Shown here: positions 1 through 11,470 of the stretch, piece by piece
How the letters are laid out: each line of letters starts with the position of its first letter
Position numbering within the stretch: the first letter of the stretch is position 1
Source of the DNA: Zantedeschia hybrid cultivar
Taxonomy: Eukaryota > Streptophyta > Magnoliopsida > Alismatales > Araceae
Reading direction: 5' to 3'
Assembly: GCA_030544215.1 (NCBI GenBank)
Contig: JARZZO010000013.1
Location: forward strand, 25,279,229 to 25,343,228
Length of the DNA: 64,000 nucleotides
Notes under the pieces: model-generated
Databases searched by the model: none
Told to the model about the DNA's origin: nothing
What the model saw: only the letters and a program-made list of their open reading frames with translations
Position numbers and translations under genes: made by a program

Positions 1-990
1 GACCAAGTCGGGGTCAAGAGTAGAGTACGAAATAAAGTATAGAGGGCGAACATATGATATGGATAAGTGGCCCTCCAGAGGTGATTAGTTGTTAAACTAG
101 TTTCATAGGGGTCATCTGGCTCTTCTTCATTTGTCTCTTCATTAAGCAAGATTCTCTTGTCAAAGATAGCTCCAGGCCCCTCTATCAGCTCATCTATCAG
201 CAGTGGCCATTTTGGTTCAAAGGGATCAAGGAATAATCTGTTCAGTGCAATATACAAATCCCTTGTGTCGAACCAACAGTACTATTCGCATTCTAGATCT
301 TGAATTTTCCTCCTTTTCATCGGCCGTAGAGCCTCCAAAGATTGGTACGTCAGTAACTGAGAGCAATGTCTAGCCAGATCTCTACCATATATGTCATGTA
401 GGTCGAAGTGATTACCACTGTGTTATCATTATTGTTTTGGATCACGGGTCCCTTAATGAAATGAGTGGACAAAGTCCACATTAGGGGTTCCTGGTTTTCC
501 TTACACGGAGTAACCATTGTCCTCTACGTCTTACGACCGCCTTCATCTTCTTGCTGTTGAACAATGTTGTGCCTCACCCTTACTGGCCTATAGCCCATAC
601 CGTTACCAGGTGCTCTTCTGTTATCTTTAATGGGCGTGGTTCTGCCCTGTAGTTGTGTATCCAGGCCTCTTCCAGGCTGATAACCATCCCATCATCATTA
701 TATCCTAGCCAGGGGTACTCGTGAATTTCCCGCTTTTTACAGCATCGGCTGGACAAGAAATGGGTATGGTGACTTTCAAAGGATCGGGCGATGGAAGGTA
801 AACCTATAATACTGACAGGATGGGTTGTTGGCCTGGTATGGGAGTTGGTTTGATATTCAGAGAGTGAGCAGCAACAAAGGTAGGCATGCTCGTTACTTTG
901 ATGATCTGTCATTTATAAGGAAACTTGAGGCATTGATGGTTCGTCGATAGAATTGCATCAAGTGATTTGATGTAAGGACGGCCAAGTATG
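1..990 (-). pseudogene. Element A G-patch and linker region of pol (decayed)
   Basis: On the minus strand this continues the protease segment. A decayed G-patch (about 560-760) aligns at the nucleotide level with the intact one of element C near 22075-22215, but its reading frame is lost in places. Bases 1-550 correspond to the conserved linker between G-patch and reverse transcriptase seen in C at 22280-22950, including the counterpart of its segment on cytosine-rich 'HFVKGP' and 'RDLARHC' motifs. Several stops break it. No function can remain. Confidence 0.75.
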
Positions 991-2097
991 CCTTTTAGCG
1001 AAGGGTCAATTTAAGAATATGGAACTCGACCTTGGCATGACAAACAAGACCCAACTCCACCTTTAAATAAACCATGCCTAGAGGGGAACAGGTGGAGTTG
1101 TCGTAGGCGGTGACAGAGATGGGGGAAGGTAGCCACTTCTCTTTCGATATGCCACAAAGTTCTAAAGTTCTTGGGGGCAACACGTTGATGGAAGCTCCCG
1201 TGTCAACCAGATAGGCATCTATAGCCTTCTTACATATGTTAACTATAATGCTCAAGGCCATGCTTCTGGCTACTGGTGGTGCCAACTCAGATGTGTGGAA
1301 AGATATAGAGGGCTGATCCTCCTGTGGAACCAATAGTGCAATGATCTTTTCTACCGGCACATCCTCAGTGACCATGACTCTTTGGAGATACTCCATCAAA
1401 GCTTCTTGATGAGTCTTAGATCTCTTGATCAATTCTAGCATGGAGATGCGTGCCGGTGTTCTGTCTAGGTGCTTCAACAGATCATATTGAGTGCCAGGTG
1501 CACTCTCTTCATTTTGTACTTCCTCTAGCAGCTGTTATGGGCCATCTCGCACTATGGACTGGGGAAATACTTAGTTGAAAATCCTTCCACTTCATAGCGT
1601 ATGTGACTCATCAGTAGAAGGTCTAGGTGATATCTTGAGAACTGCCGGGTTGATGAGAGGTTTGGAGGGAGTGATGGGTTCATAAGTAGATAATGGTGGA
1701 TTATTTGGTGGAGGTTTTGTGCGGATGAGGGGTCTGGCGAGTTGTATGGTATTGGGGTAAGTGATCGGTGCAGGTGATGTAGGGAATGGAATGCATAGTA
1801 AAGATTTCGATGGCATGATGGGTTCATGATCGGGGAATTGCGAAGGGTTGTTTGATTTAGGTTTGGTGGAAGGTTTAAGGAAAGCGGGTGTTGGTATGGG
1901 TGTGATGGTTATGGGTTCTGGTTTAGGTATACGGATGATGCGGTGAGGCGGCTGCTCGGTAGTACTCAGAATGTGACCTGTTGAATATATAGAGGACGAC
2001 TCCTCTACCTTCCATTGTTGCCCCCTATTAGCCTCGGACTGGCTATTGGTGAGAATTGGGGCAATCTAATTTTGATGCTCCGGCAGCGGGTTCTGTA
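991..2097 (-). pseudogene. Element A retropepsin-like protease and upstream proline-rich spacer
   Basis: The minus strand from 1477 to 995 encodes a retropepsin with the active-site motif DTGAS (VDTGASINVLPP), preceded by the conserved HLDRTPARI segment seen in element C. It would release gag and pol products from the polyprotein. The stretch 1500-2097 is the low-complexity proline/serine-rich region that joins the gag zinc knuckle to the protease in C (20705-21160). It is frame-broken. Solo LTR S1 separates it from gag. Confidence 0.85.
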
Positions 2098-2102
2098 CTA
2101 TA

Positions 2103-3641
2103 TGTTAGTTTTAGGTGGCCTGCAAGCCAATCTGACTATGTAAATCTCGTTCATTTATTAATATAATGGCATAATATTCATTATGTGTAAATCGCATTAA
2201 TTCTCGTTTCATAATGAAGTCCGTGAATATGTGCTATAGTGATCAGATTATGATGAGATCATACTAATGAGACTGATCACTTAAACACACATATTCTTAA
2301 TTGTTCCTAGTCGGAGGATATCCGAGAAGGACATCGGATATCCGGTTAGACTAGTACAGATTACTCCTGCTCATATGATGAGGGTGACTGATCTCATAAG
2401 TCACTTGTGTGGAGACACTAAGGCGAATCTGTAGGTGCTCATTGGAGAATGAGTTCAATGAACTGATCCGACTGAATCGCTGGATGGTATTGTACCTCAC
2501 TATCAACCAGCTTGATTCTATTGTCGCAGTTGCGTGGATGGTCCTCGGACCTGAGACACCAAGGACACCTTGTTGGTGGACTTCTGTGCTTTGACCTTGG
2601 TTACGAATCTCTAGCCATGGGATTCTAATACGCCAAGGATTGGGTACAGCGGAATACCATCGAAGGGAATTGTGTGTCAATAAGGAATCATTCGCTCTCG
2701 GTACTTAGAGAGAGAATGCTCTAGGAAGGATGCGCGAATGTCCCTGGCCAGGGCAGACGATAATATCGGGAAAGGAGTTTTCCGATATTCATCAGCGGCA
2801 TCCAATCCAAGTGAGTCGACCGGTTAGGGTTTGACAGCTCGCCATACCCTGAGTTGACTCGAGAGCATTGTACGAATGAAGGATTATATTCACGCGATAA
2901 CTATCGGCAGAAAGGTTCCAAGAGTGGGTTACTTAACCCCAATACGTTCCGGGTTCACGCGGTGTTGCTTGGCACCCAACGTGATCGGAGGCCCGGTCGA
3001 ATTCGATGTGCGACATCAAATTCAATTGATTAATTAATTAATAAAGGGTTATTAATTGATTAATTAAGCCAGTAAGGAGTCACTGGGCTTGTTGGGCCAT
3101 TAACTGGACTGGTACTTGGGCCTAGAGGGTCACATGCAAATGATTCTCAAGGCGATGGATAAATAAGTGGGTTTTATACAAACCGGGGGTTTTTATGAAA
3201 AACCGTGCGGTTAGTATAAAACATAGCGAACGGGCTGAGCAGGCCAAGCTGCTGCTAACCCTAGCCGCCCCTCCTCAGTTTCTCTCTCTCTCTGGCGTCC
3301 AGACAGATCCAGATCTGCTCCGCCGCTTCTCCGAATCCCGTTCGACAGGAAATCGTCCGCGCGTTGCGGCGACTGGCGGAGGTTTCGTGGGCTGCGAAGA
3401 ACGAGGAACGTGAGGATATCCGTCGCGGGGAGGATCACGTGGACTTCGCTAGAGGCCGGGCACTTGCGCAGCTTGCGGTGTCACACCGACGGAACCGAAC
3501 GATTGCGGATTCGAATCCGCACACGGTGAGAATTGATTATCCGATAATCGTAGTTTTAGTTTTTTGAAACGGGAACGGATCGCTGTTTAATATTTTATTT
3601 TCCGCTGCGTGAGCGATCCGGAGAAACCCAAGAATCCAACA
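2103..3641 (+). repeat. S1: copia-type solo LTR in element A
   Basis: The repeat begins TGTTAG and ends CCAACA. It is flanked by perfect 5-bp duplications CTATA at 2098-2102 and 3642-3646, which interrupt element A gag/protease. It is 1539 bp long and has no internal region, so it is a solo LTR left by LTR-LTR recombination. It shares ordered motifs with the LTR of copia element D: GGCCTNNAAGCCAATC near the start, GCTCATATGATGAGGGTGA, the palindrome CCCTGGCCAGGG (2742-2753), and GGGCCTAGAGGGTCACA. It is therefore a diverged member of the same superfamily. The short open frames inside it are not genes. Confidence 0.93.
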
Positions 3642-3646
3642 CTATA

Positions 3647-5647
3647 CCCATGTTCTATGGAGGTGCTGCCTGTACTGGTGCTCTCTGTATCGGCTGTTGT
3701 TGTTGCTGTTGATGGGGTCTTCTCGCCTTCAAGGTGGCTATGAATTTCTTCATCTCCTCCTAGTCAATACCCCCTTGATCATTCAGATCATGGATGTAAT
3801 CTCGAAATAAGAAACAAGCATCCACCGTATGCCCAGGTTGTCTATGGAAGACGCAATACCTGGAGACATCGATATTTTGGGGCTAGATAGTTTTCTCCTT
3901 TAGCGATACTAGTGCATTGGCTGCCATAAGGGCATTGAAGATATCTGATAATGATTATGGGAGTGGAGGATAAGACGCCCTCTTGGGGCCTGGAGGCCTT
4001 CTCTACTGATTGTAATCATTAGGTGGTGGCACACTATTGTATGTTGGTTGCTGACGAGGCTGATTGAAGATTGGCTGATACTATTGCTGGGGTGGCCTGA
4101 ACCCCTGTTTGGCGGTTTCTGCCCTGTATACTGCGGCTGTTGATTTCTCATGAACTGGGGTTGGTTATTGTTCATTGTGCTTATCTGTTAATGGGAGAGT
4201 GTGCCTTCTGTGGTTGGACCCATGGTGGAAGAGTTTGGCATGACAGGCTTCTGAGGTAGAGGTCTATTGGGTCGATGAGGATCAAAGACACTAGAGAAAG
4301 TTGAATCTTTGAATGCATTCTGCGCATATCGCGCAGTCTCATACAGGTCCGCCATGTTGGTCAGATTGTTCAACGTGAAGACCAACTTGTATTGGGGAGT
4401 AGCATTAACAATCATCATCTTGACTTGCTCAGACTCAAACAAGTGATCTTTGATTTTCTCTGCTATAGCCCTCCATCAATCATCATATGTTATGAAGTCC
4501 TCATTAGGCTTTATCTTCTCGGCTACCAAATCTATTATGGATAATGACGGTACTACTCTATCTTGATAACGCTGGAGGAATTTCCTCAACATAGTGTCGA
4601 AATCCTCAACCTCAGAAGAGTCTAAAGAGAAAAACCACTCGTGGGCTGGTCCCTCTAGTGACCTCCTGAACAAGAATGCTAGTGACCTCTTGTCACTCTG
4701 CCAAAATGACGACTTGTACATGAACTCCTTCAAATGAGTAAAGGGGTTACTCGAGCCATTGTACTTTTTGTATACCAGCATCTCAAAGGGAGGAAGGTGA
4801 AATATTGGCAGATTGGGAAGAAAAAGCTCCACTGCTGCCTTGACACCCATCATCTTCTTGAAGTTCTTAAACTGTTCGTCTATCCAATCTATCTTGGTGA
4901 AGAGAGCTTGGGTTACTAGATCAATTTGAGGAGGAGGGGGTGGTGGAGCATGAAGAACTTGCCTCCTGGGTAACTGGGGAAAGGGGGGTAGTATGGTTGA
5001 GGTCCGGCAGCGCTTCCGCGATGCCCGAAGGCATTTTGGTAAGTCGGCGTTTGCGGTCTAGCCGGGTATCTTGAAGAAGACAACTGTGGCCTGGATGGCC
5101 GGGGAGTAGAAATGTGAAGGCTTTCCATGGCCTGATGGACTAAAGGAACATGGTGAAGAGGAGGAGCTTGATGGATAACAGGGGGAACCACAGGATTTGG
5201 CTCGGCAGAATGTGAGGGCATCTTCCCTTCGAGAATGCATTGGATTGCCTCAAGTTTTTAAGGGTCCACGTGGATAGCCAGAGCTCCCAGAACAGTAATC
5301 AAATCAGGAGGATTGGTGGATGAGGGCTCGTCTTGATCTTGAGCCTCCTCGAAAGTAGGATTGGAGATCACATGTATATGAGGATGATCAGTACTAGGGT
5401 CGTACTGGTCGTGAGTAAAATGGACCTGACCTTGAGGGGCATAGGCGTCTCCCTCATATTGAGGATGATAAAAATTGGGATTGCGAGGGGCATTAGCATC
5501 TCCCCCATTCTCAGAATGATAATCAAACTCACGAGGGGCATTAGCCTCTCCTTCGTATTCGAACACGGTACCCTGCTCGTAAGCAGCCATACCCACAGTC
5601 TTACCTGAGCGAAGCATCATGATGTTAAGTTTTAAACAAAGATCCAA
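3647..5647 (-). pseudogene. Element A gag (decayed)
   Basis: The minus strand from about 5614 begins with MMLRSGKTV, matching the conserved gag start of element C. An acidic N-terminal region follows with repeated 'EGDANAPR'-like units. The capsid-like gag domain lies at 4853-4188 (motifs YKKYNGSSNPFTHLKEF and SLAFLFRRSLEGPAHEWF). A glutamine/asparagine-rich tail and a decayed zinc-knuckle segment end near 3650, where S1 is inserted. Gag would form the virus-like particle. Several frame changes and stops split it into at least four pieces, so it is a pseudogene. Confidence 0.88.
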
Positions 5648-6595
5648 ACAAGTTGCACAAGGATTAACAGATAAGTAGATGGTTATGTTGTCTTAGGATT
5701 CCTTGTTGAATTACTTGAGTTTTTAGACACCAATTCACTCAACGGGGTAGGATCCTAATTTCAGTTTAGTTTCCATCGTGATATTCTAAAGCTTTGTTCA
5801 CAACGTTATGAATAACTACCCGAGACTTCAATTGGTACAACCATCCCGATGAACAAGGAGGAGTACCTTACTTTTGGGGACTTATGGAGGTCTTAACACC
5901 ACTCTAGTCTGACCGAGGGACCGACCCAATTAGATAGAGGTGAAGATGCTAAGAAAGGTGTTCCTATGAGGGGGGAGGTAAGCCCCAATGCAAATGACCT
6001 GCGGCCTGGATGGCCTCTAATGTAATATAAGGTAAATATAGGTAACAAAAGGGATCAAAGATCCGAGGACTGATGACCAAGAGAAGAAACTGTTTGAATC
6101 GCGTCGCTGTTCACCAACGCTATTCAGCACAGTAGCCTCTTCTATTCACAAAAGCTCGGGCAGTGTCACAGTAGGCAAAAGAGGCTTAATGGTGTCTGTG
6201 AAGGTAGACGCGTTTTGAATGGAGTCTTTCCACGTAGACGCTATTTAGAGCCCGAAACCACACAAATGACAGTAAAAATAGGGGCAGTCTCCTCTCAAAT
6301 CATTCAGGCAAACGATAATCACTTGATCATGCAAAATTCGATTTTAACAGATTTGGTTATCATGCAATCAACTATAAAATCAGTCAAACATACACTTTTA
6401 TATCCAACTCACAACCTTTAATCAATCAAGGGAGGACAAGATCTTGCCGCAAGGGTATGCACGTGATGCACGTAGGGATAAAAGTAACTAAAAAATCAAT
6501 TGGTGAAAAGAGTGCCCGAGAGACACAAGTGGTGCACCGTGGGTGATCGATGATGAAAGGAAAGTAAGAGAAAAAATAAAGATGGAAAGACAAAA
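5648..6595 (-). other. Element A untranslated leader
   Basis: This is the noncoding leader between the primer site and gag on the minus strand. It parallels 17357-18451 of element C, sharing for example the segments around 6010 (GGCCTGGATGGCCTCTAATG) and 6450-6560. It contains three of the 30-bp dyad units. No convincing coding sequence is present. Confidence 0.8.
6096..6246 (-). promoter_or_regulatory. Three 30-bp GCGTC-N10-GACGC dyad units in element A leader
   Basis: Units occupy 6096-6125, 6187-6216 and 6217-6246, and the last two abut with no gap. Read on the plus strand the central 10-mers are gctgttcacc, tgtgaaggta and tttccacgta. Arms approximate GAATNGCGTC and GACGCGTTTT. The first unit has one arm base changed (AACGC). 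The same kind of unit sits in the leader of element C. Function is unknown; see the findings. Confidence 0.85.
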
Positions 6596-6612
6596 TCCCA
6601 CCGTGATCGCCA
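6596..6612 (-). other. Primer-binding site of element A
   Basis: The minus strand reads TGGCGATCACGGTGGGA, starting 6 bases after the end of the 5' LTR. It resembles the complement of the 3' end of a plant tRNA-Arg, as is usual for Ogre/Tat elements. My comparison with tRNA-Arg is from memory and shows a few mismatches. It matches the same site in element C. Confidence 0.75.
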
Positions 6613-7265
6613 AAAAGCTGTGAGTGCTCAATATCGGTGTGTGATGATCATAATTTCATGTTGATTATGTGACAAACAAAATATTAAATTAGAATTGTGA
6701 TCGCCATAAACCTAAAGGTTTCAAAAGAAAGATTGCTTACCTCTTCTATTTGGAAGATTGGTCCTTTGTTCCTTCTTTTTGGCCGGCTAAAAAGAAAGAA
6801 CCCTTTTTCGTTCTTTTGCTTTTATGTTGATTTCTTGATTGGTTGTTACAAAGCTTCTCTTTTAAATCTCCTTTATTTCTTCTTTGAATCTCCTTTGTAC
6901 CTTGTAAAAAAGATGAGAATAAACAAGAAAAGATCTAATTAGAACTAAAGTAGAATAGTATCTATTCTATTAATGAATTCAAACATACAACTAAACTAAT
7001 CTACTCACTTGTTTTGGATTCTTTAAACCCATAATATGAACATGGGTAGAGAAATAATGATGTGGGTGTGTGTTAACATGAAGTGATGAGATGAACTATG
7101 AAGGAAAACAATGATGAATCTATAGAAAATAATGCGAAAACTAGAAATAAATTAGGAAAAGAAGATGGTTGGTTGGCTCGTCTATAGCCTTGGCCTTCAA
7201 AAGCTTCAAATGATGAATAGGATGAAGAAGAAGAAGCTTTGGATGAAGCTTCTCTTGCTGTCCAC

Positions 7266-8573
7266 TGTAGACACGCTAATTTTGACCTCATATTGAGTAA
7301 ATTTCATGTCACGCTTATAATGCCCCAAAATGATCTGAGTTTTAATCATTAATTAATTTTTATTGATTTTTTTCAAATTTCATTGATTAACGTCGACTAT
7401 GGCCGACGCCATTTAGATTTCTAGCAAAAATCAATTTGGAATTAAATCCCCAAATTTAGGTAGGATTAACTGAATAACGTCGCCCGTGGACGACACCTTT
7501 TAGGTCCTAATCTGTCTGGGTTTTCGAATTTTAATTTCAAATTAGTTTTCTAATTATCTAAATCACGACTCTCATGGTTGACACCTTTTAGCTTTTCTAA
7601 CTGTTTCTGGTTTCCTTCGCGAATTTCTTTCTATGTTGGCCCCTCCTAATTAGCTAAATGACGTATCTTGATCGCGACGCGTTTCAAGCACTTTTCTGAT
7701 AAGTTTAATTTGGTCGAGCTAATCTAGTTCCAGAGGTTGGAAGAGTTTTCAATTCCTTCCATATCTATCTAAGGCATGCCTGAGCTGCGGGAGAGCCCTT
7801 TTGAAGGCCAAACAACCCTAATTGAAGCCTCTATACATACAATATCCTTTGGACCTTTAAAAAAGGTTGGCCATTGGTGTTTTGGAGTGAAAATCAGGTG
7901 GAAAGAAGCCATCTACTACAGAAAACGTGGATAGCAAGAAGTGATTCTTCCTTCTTCATCCTTTTCCTCTATTGAAGCTCAAGAAGACTAAGGTTATGAA
8001 GGGGCCAACCAACCATCTTCTTCTTTAGTTTTTTTTATTGTTTCTTCATTGATTTCATATAGTTTTCATCCATTGTTTACTGTTTTCATATAGTTTTTCA
8101 TCATATCATTCCATCATACACACACACACTTCATCTTTTCCAAACCTATGTCCATGATAGGAGTTTAAAAGAAAACCATAAAAGTGAGTCCTTTTAGTTT
8201 AGTTGCATGTTTAGATTCTTAATTAGAATGGATGCTATGCTATTTTAGTTTTAATCATAGTTCTCTTGTTTGTTTTATCTTCTTTTGTAAGGTACAAAGG
8301 AAGAACGTCAAGGTTTGAAAGATTTAAAGATTGGAAGGTTCAAAAAGTTACAATAAAATCTACTACAAGAGTAAATAAAGAAGAGGCTCTTCTTCTTCGG
8401 CCGGCCGAAAGAGAGGAACAAAGAATCCCAATTTTTCAGTTTTTCACAAGGTGAGTAAAGCGATCATTTTATTTTCGAAACCTTTGATTTTTGGCGATCA
8501 CGATTCAATTAGATTTGTTAATTATTCAACACATAGTATCATGATGATAGCACACACAATTTGAGCACCTACA
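7266..8573 (+). repeat. S3: Tat solo LTR inserted in opposite orientation in the LTR of A
   Basis: The repeat begins TGTAGACACGCT and ends GCACCTACA. Flanking 5-mers are TCCAC (7261-7265) and TCTAC (8574-8578), a target duplication with one change. When it is removed, the surrounding minus-strand LTR of A becomes continuous and aligns with the homologous site inside S3 itself. It is 1308 bp long with no internal region, hence a solo LTR of a close Tat family. A TATA-like TATACATA lies at 7832-7839. Open frames inside it are spurious. Confidence 0.92.
7385..7685 (+). promoter_or_regulatory. Four 30-bp dyad units in U3 of solo LTR S3
   Basis: Units start at 7385, 7472, 7560 and 7656, which is 119, 206, 294 and 390 bases from the LTR start. 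They lie upstream of the TATA-like box. Central 10-mers are gactatggcc, gcccgtggac, tctcatggtt and tcttgatcgc. The four units of A's LTR lie at almost the same offsets, but with different central sequences. Confidence 0.88.
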
Positions 8574-8818
8574 TCTACGTTTTCTTCCTTAAGAGCCTTC
8601 AAACACTTTGCCTTGAGCTTTAAAATTAGCAATTGCCAACCTTTTTCAAAGGTCCAAGGGGTATTATATTTATAGAGAGTAATTTGGGAGTGTTTTGGCT
8701 TCAATAGGACTCTCTCCCGCAATCGGACTTACCTTGGATGAACATGGAGGAGTTAGTAACCTTCTCAACCTCAAAAACCAGATTATCTCCGCCAAATCAT
8801 ATTTATCAGGAAACTCTA

Positions 8819-9115
8819 AAATCGCGTCGCCTAGACGGGACACCGTTTGGCTAATTAAAGCGGCCAAAATAGAAATAAAATCCTGAAAAACCGAAATACA
8901 TTAGGAAACTTAAATCACATCTTCCTAGAGCGACGTGCTTTAGATAATTAGGAAATTAATTCGAATTAAAAATCGGAAACCCAAATGGATTAGGACCTAA
9001 ATGGCATCTCTATTAGGCGACGCTATTCAGTTAAATCTATATGAATTTAGGAATTTAATTCTGAACTGATTTTTACTAGGAATCTAAATGGCATCGGTTG
9101 TGGGCGACGCTAATC
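8819..9115 (-). promoter_or_regulatory. Four 30-bp dyad units in U3 of element A LTR
   Basis: Units lie at 8819-8848, 8912-8941, 8999-9028 and 9086-9115. Measured from the LTR start at 9234 the offsets are 119, 206, 293 and 386. Plus-strand central 10-mers are gcctagacgg, ttcctagagc, tctattaggc and ggttgtgggc. Several arms show CG to CA or TG changes (GCATC, GACAC), as expected from decay of methylated CpG. Confidence 0.85.
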
Positions 9116-9234
9116 AACAAATTTCGAGAAAAATGAGTAAAAATTAATTAATGATTAAACATTAGACTATTTTGGGGCATTATAATTGTGACATGAAATT
9201 TACTCAATATAACGTCAAAATTAGCGTGTCTACA

Positions 9235-11470
9235 AGGACCACGCCTCCCAAGTAAGTTTTGACCTTCAGCATTATTTTTCTTCGTTGTCATGTATGCCTT
9301 ACATTGAACTGTAACTGAATCTACTTCTTTGATTGATCAATAGGTTGCTTAGCTTTAGGAGGCTCTCCGCAGAGCCGAGGCGGAGAGAGCAGACCCAGAG
9401 TGAGGCGGTCTAGGTGTAGGCGGCTGCTGCCCAGATTCGGGTGCTAGAAGAGAGGCTGGAGAGTCTCTCCAGCGGTGACCACCCCCGCGAGCTTACACGC
9501 CTCCAGACGCGTATGGAGTGTTAGTTTTTGGGTGTCCTATAGACCAATTATGGGCCGTGTAGGCCCAATGTGTTGTACAATCTTGTTCAATATAATTAAG
9601 TGGTAATTAGGGCGTAAACTTGTAATCTATGGATTGCTTTGCATTGTCCTTAGGATATGTGGTTGTAAAGTCAATTTCGAGATGGGATCTCGAATGTGAC
9701 TTTGACTGTATATGGACACATACCTTAAACTGTTCCTGATTGGAGAGTAATCACTTTGGGACATTGATTACTTGTAAATCAGCACGCATGATGTGTAGAT
9801 GACCAATCTCACGGTCATAGGTGCGGGGCACCAACACATATGTGTGGGTGTTCATCCTGGGAGGATGTTCACTGAACTGATCCGCTGATCGATCTTCAGT
9901 TGGTTAATTATACCTAATGTCAGTTGAAGATCCATTTGTCTTAGTAGTATCGTTGATCTCTTAACATGAGACATTAATGAAGTCTTGCGTAAGGACTGGT
10001 GTGGTTTAATGTTTGGTTAAGTGACTTTAAGCATAAGTCATGAAACACTGAATTATTAGACACATCAGGATACATGCGAAGACCGTTAATGGTCAAAAGG
10101 GGATCGCTCACTGTCAGGTTTATCACAGATAGTTAATGAGTCATGACATGGACACTCCACTAAATCCCTGGCCAGGGTGATATTGGTTCGTTTGGAACGA
10201 ACGTAAAATTCTTATGGAGGTCATGGTCAGACGACACGATCACTAGTGGTTTGACATAACCATACCACACGATCGGATTAGATTCATAGAACGAGCGAGG
10301 GATTATAGCGATACAGTAACTGAAGACTTATAGGTGCCTGACAGGGTGAAGATGAACCCGGCATCCTCTGGGATCACGCGGATTTGCTTGACCCAACGTG
10401 ATAAAAAAGGTCCGGAATTAATTAAACGGTTATTGGGAATAACCAGTTTAATTTACTGCTAATTAGATTAGAAGTTAATGGATCTTTAAACCAAAGTGAT
10501 AATGGGCTTAGAAGATCGTACACAAATAACTCTTGCAAAACGGAATATTATTGTATGGAAAAATATACTAAAGTATTAAATTCTTTTGGGAAAAGAATTT
10601 ATAAATGGCTTAAAAGTATATATATAATAATATAAAGGACATATATATAATATATGTATTATTAGGCTTATTTGATAAATAAGCTAATAATAATATATTG
10701 ATATATAAATTTCGTCGTGTTTACTTTTAACCGCAGTTACTTCTGCCAAGGCAGTTAAATGACAGGATTAGTTGAATGAGCGGTTCAAGCTGCCGCCATA
10801 AGTCTTTTATATAACCCATCTTTTCCCAACCCGTAATAGGGCATTCCAACATCCCTAAAGCTTGCCGTCCAGAGATTGGAAGAGTTTGACTCTTCCCAAG
10901 GGTGAGGCTTTTGTGTTGTGCGGAGTTGGGAGAAAGAAAATTCCGTTGCTGTAAGATTCGTGTGGATCGGCTCTAGAGGCCGGATGTTTGTGCGGCTCAA
11001 AGCTTCGTGGAGTTCGGCATCGATTTTCACAGGATAACATATTCTGTGCAAGGTGATAAATCTCGTGTAATTTATTTAAGAGCGTTTTTGTTGCATCAAT
11101 CGGAGCCCGAACTGGTTTGGAAAATCATTTTAATTTTGCTCTTCCGCTGCTGTGATTTCCTGGGGGTTACAACCCGAACCCAACATGGTGGTAATCATAA
11201 AGGAGAGGAACCGGGAGATAGACCGTATTCTGGCGGAGAACAACACTCTCCAGGTGCAGTTGACAATTGAGGAGCATGAACGATGCAACATGAGGAGCAA
11301 CACCAGCGCGCCTGGTAGCAAGCCAGCGAGGGAGGCCATGGGAGTGTCTTCACCACCAGCCTTGCAGTTTCTTATGCTCGAGTCGAGCCCAGCACTATGG
11401 GGCTGCCAGCACCACCCGTCAGAGAGCCGGATGTTCACGATGAAGCCCTGAGCTAGTTGGAAGAGGGTCA
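9235..11470 (+). pseudogene. Remnant of the antisense PMD-type gene carried by element B (3' exons)
   Basis: Plus-strand segments 9235-9518 and 11186-11470 match the last two exons of the antisense gene of element C (28211-28864 there). An exon end followed by a GTAAGTTTTG donor is at about 9250. An acceptor CAATAG precedes a coiled-coil exon whose 'RIQALEEQVARLS'-like counterpart is RVLEERLESLS. Solo LTR S2 splits that exon within the codons for RMEVV. After S2 the frame continues through TLQVQLTIEEHER to the stop in GAGCTAG. Stops (including TAG at a CAG position) and a frame change make it inactive. The conserved intron supports a real ancestral gene. Confidence 0.75.
9519..11185 (+). repeat. 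S2: copia-type solo LTR in element B
   Basis: The repeat begins TGTTAGTTTTTG and ends CCCAACA, about 1667 bp. Removing it restores the coiled-coil exon of B's antisense gene. The flanks TGGAG and TGGTG form only an imperfect duplication, so the exact right edge is less sure. It contains the palindrome CCCTGGCCAGGG (10166-10177) in the same context (AAATCCCTGGCC) as S1 and the LTRs of D, which marks it as a distant relative. Short frames at 10785-11051 and 11007-11270 fall inside the LTR and are not supported as genes. Confidence 0.82.

Larger units (their letters stand above)
1..9234 (-). mobile_element. Element A: Tat-lineage Ty3/gypsy retrotransposon, partial, minus strand
   Basis: Read on the minus strand, this element starts with a 5' LTR whose first base is at 9234, followed by a tRNA-Arg-like primer site, a leader, gag, protease, a G-patch and a linker region. 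It then leaves the window at base 1, so RT, integrase and the 3' LTR are not seen. The gene order and protein similarity match element C closely. Two solo LTRs interrupt it, at 2103-3641 and 7266-8573. Its 5' edge abuts element B at 9235, inside B's antisense gene remnant, so A is a younger insertion in B. The possible target duplication AGGAC (9235-9239) cannot be confirmed because the other flank is missing. All coding parts carry stops or frameshifts. Confidence 0.9.
6619..9234 (-). repeat. 5' LTR of element A, split by solo LTR S3
   Basis: On the minus strand the LTR starts TGTAGACACGCT at 9234 and ends CACTCACA at 6619. Removing S3 and one target duplication leaves about 1303 bp, in line with the 1342-bp LTR of element C. 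A TATA-like TATAAATA lies at 8667-8674 (minus strand), with four dyad units upstream of it. It is homologous along its length to S3 and more distantly to the LTR of C. Confidence 0.92.

Noticed and set aside
3195..3567. Small plus-strand frames near 3.2-3.6 kb
   Set aside because: They lie wholly inside solo LTR S1.
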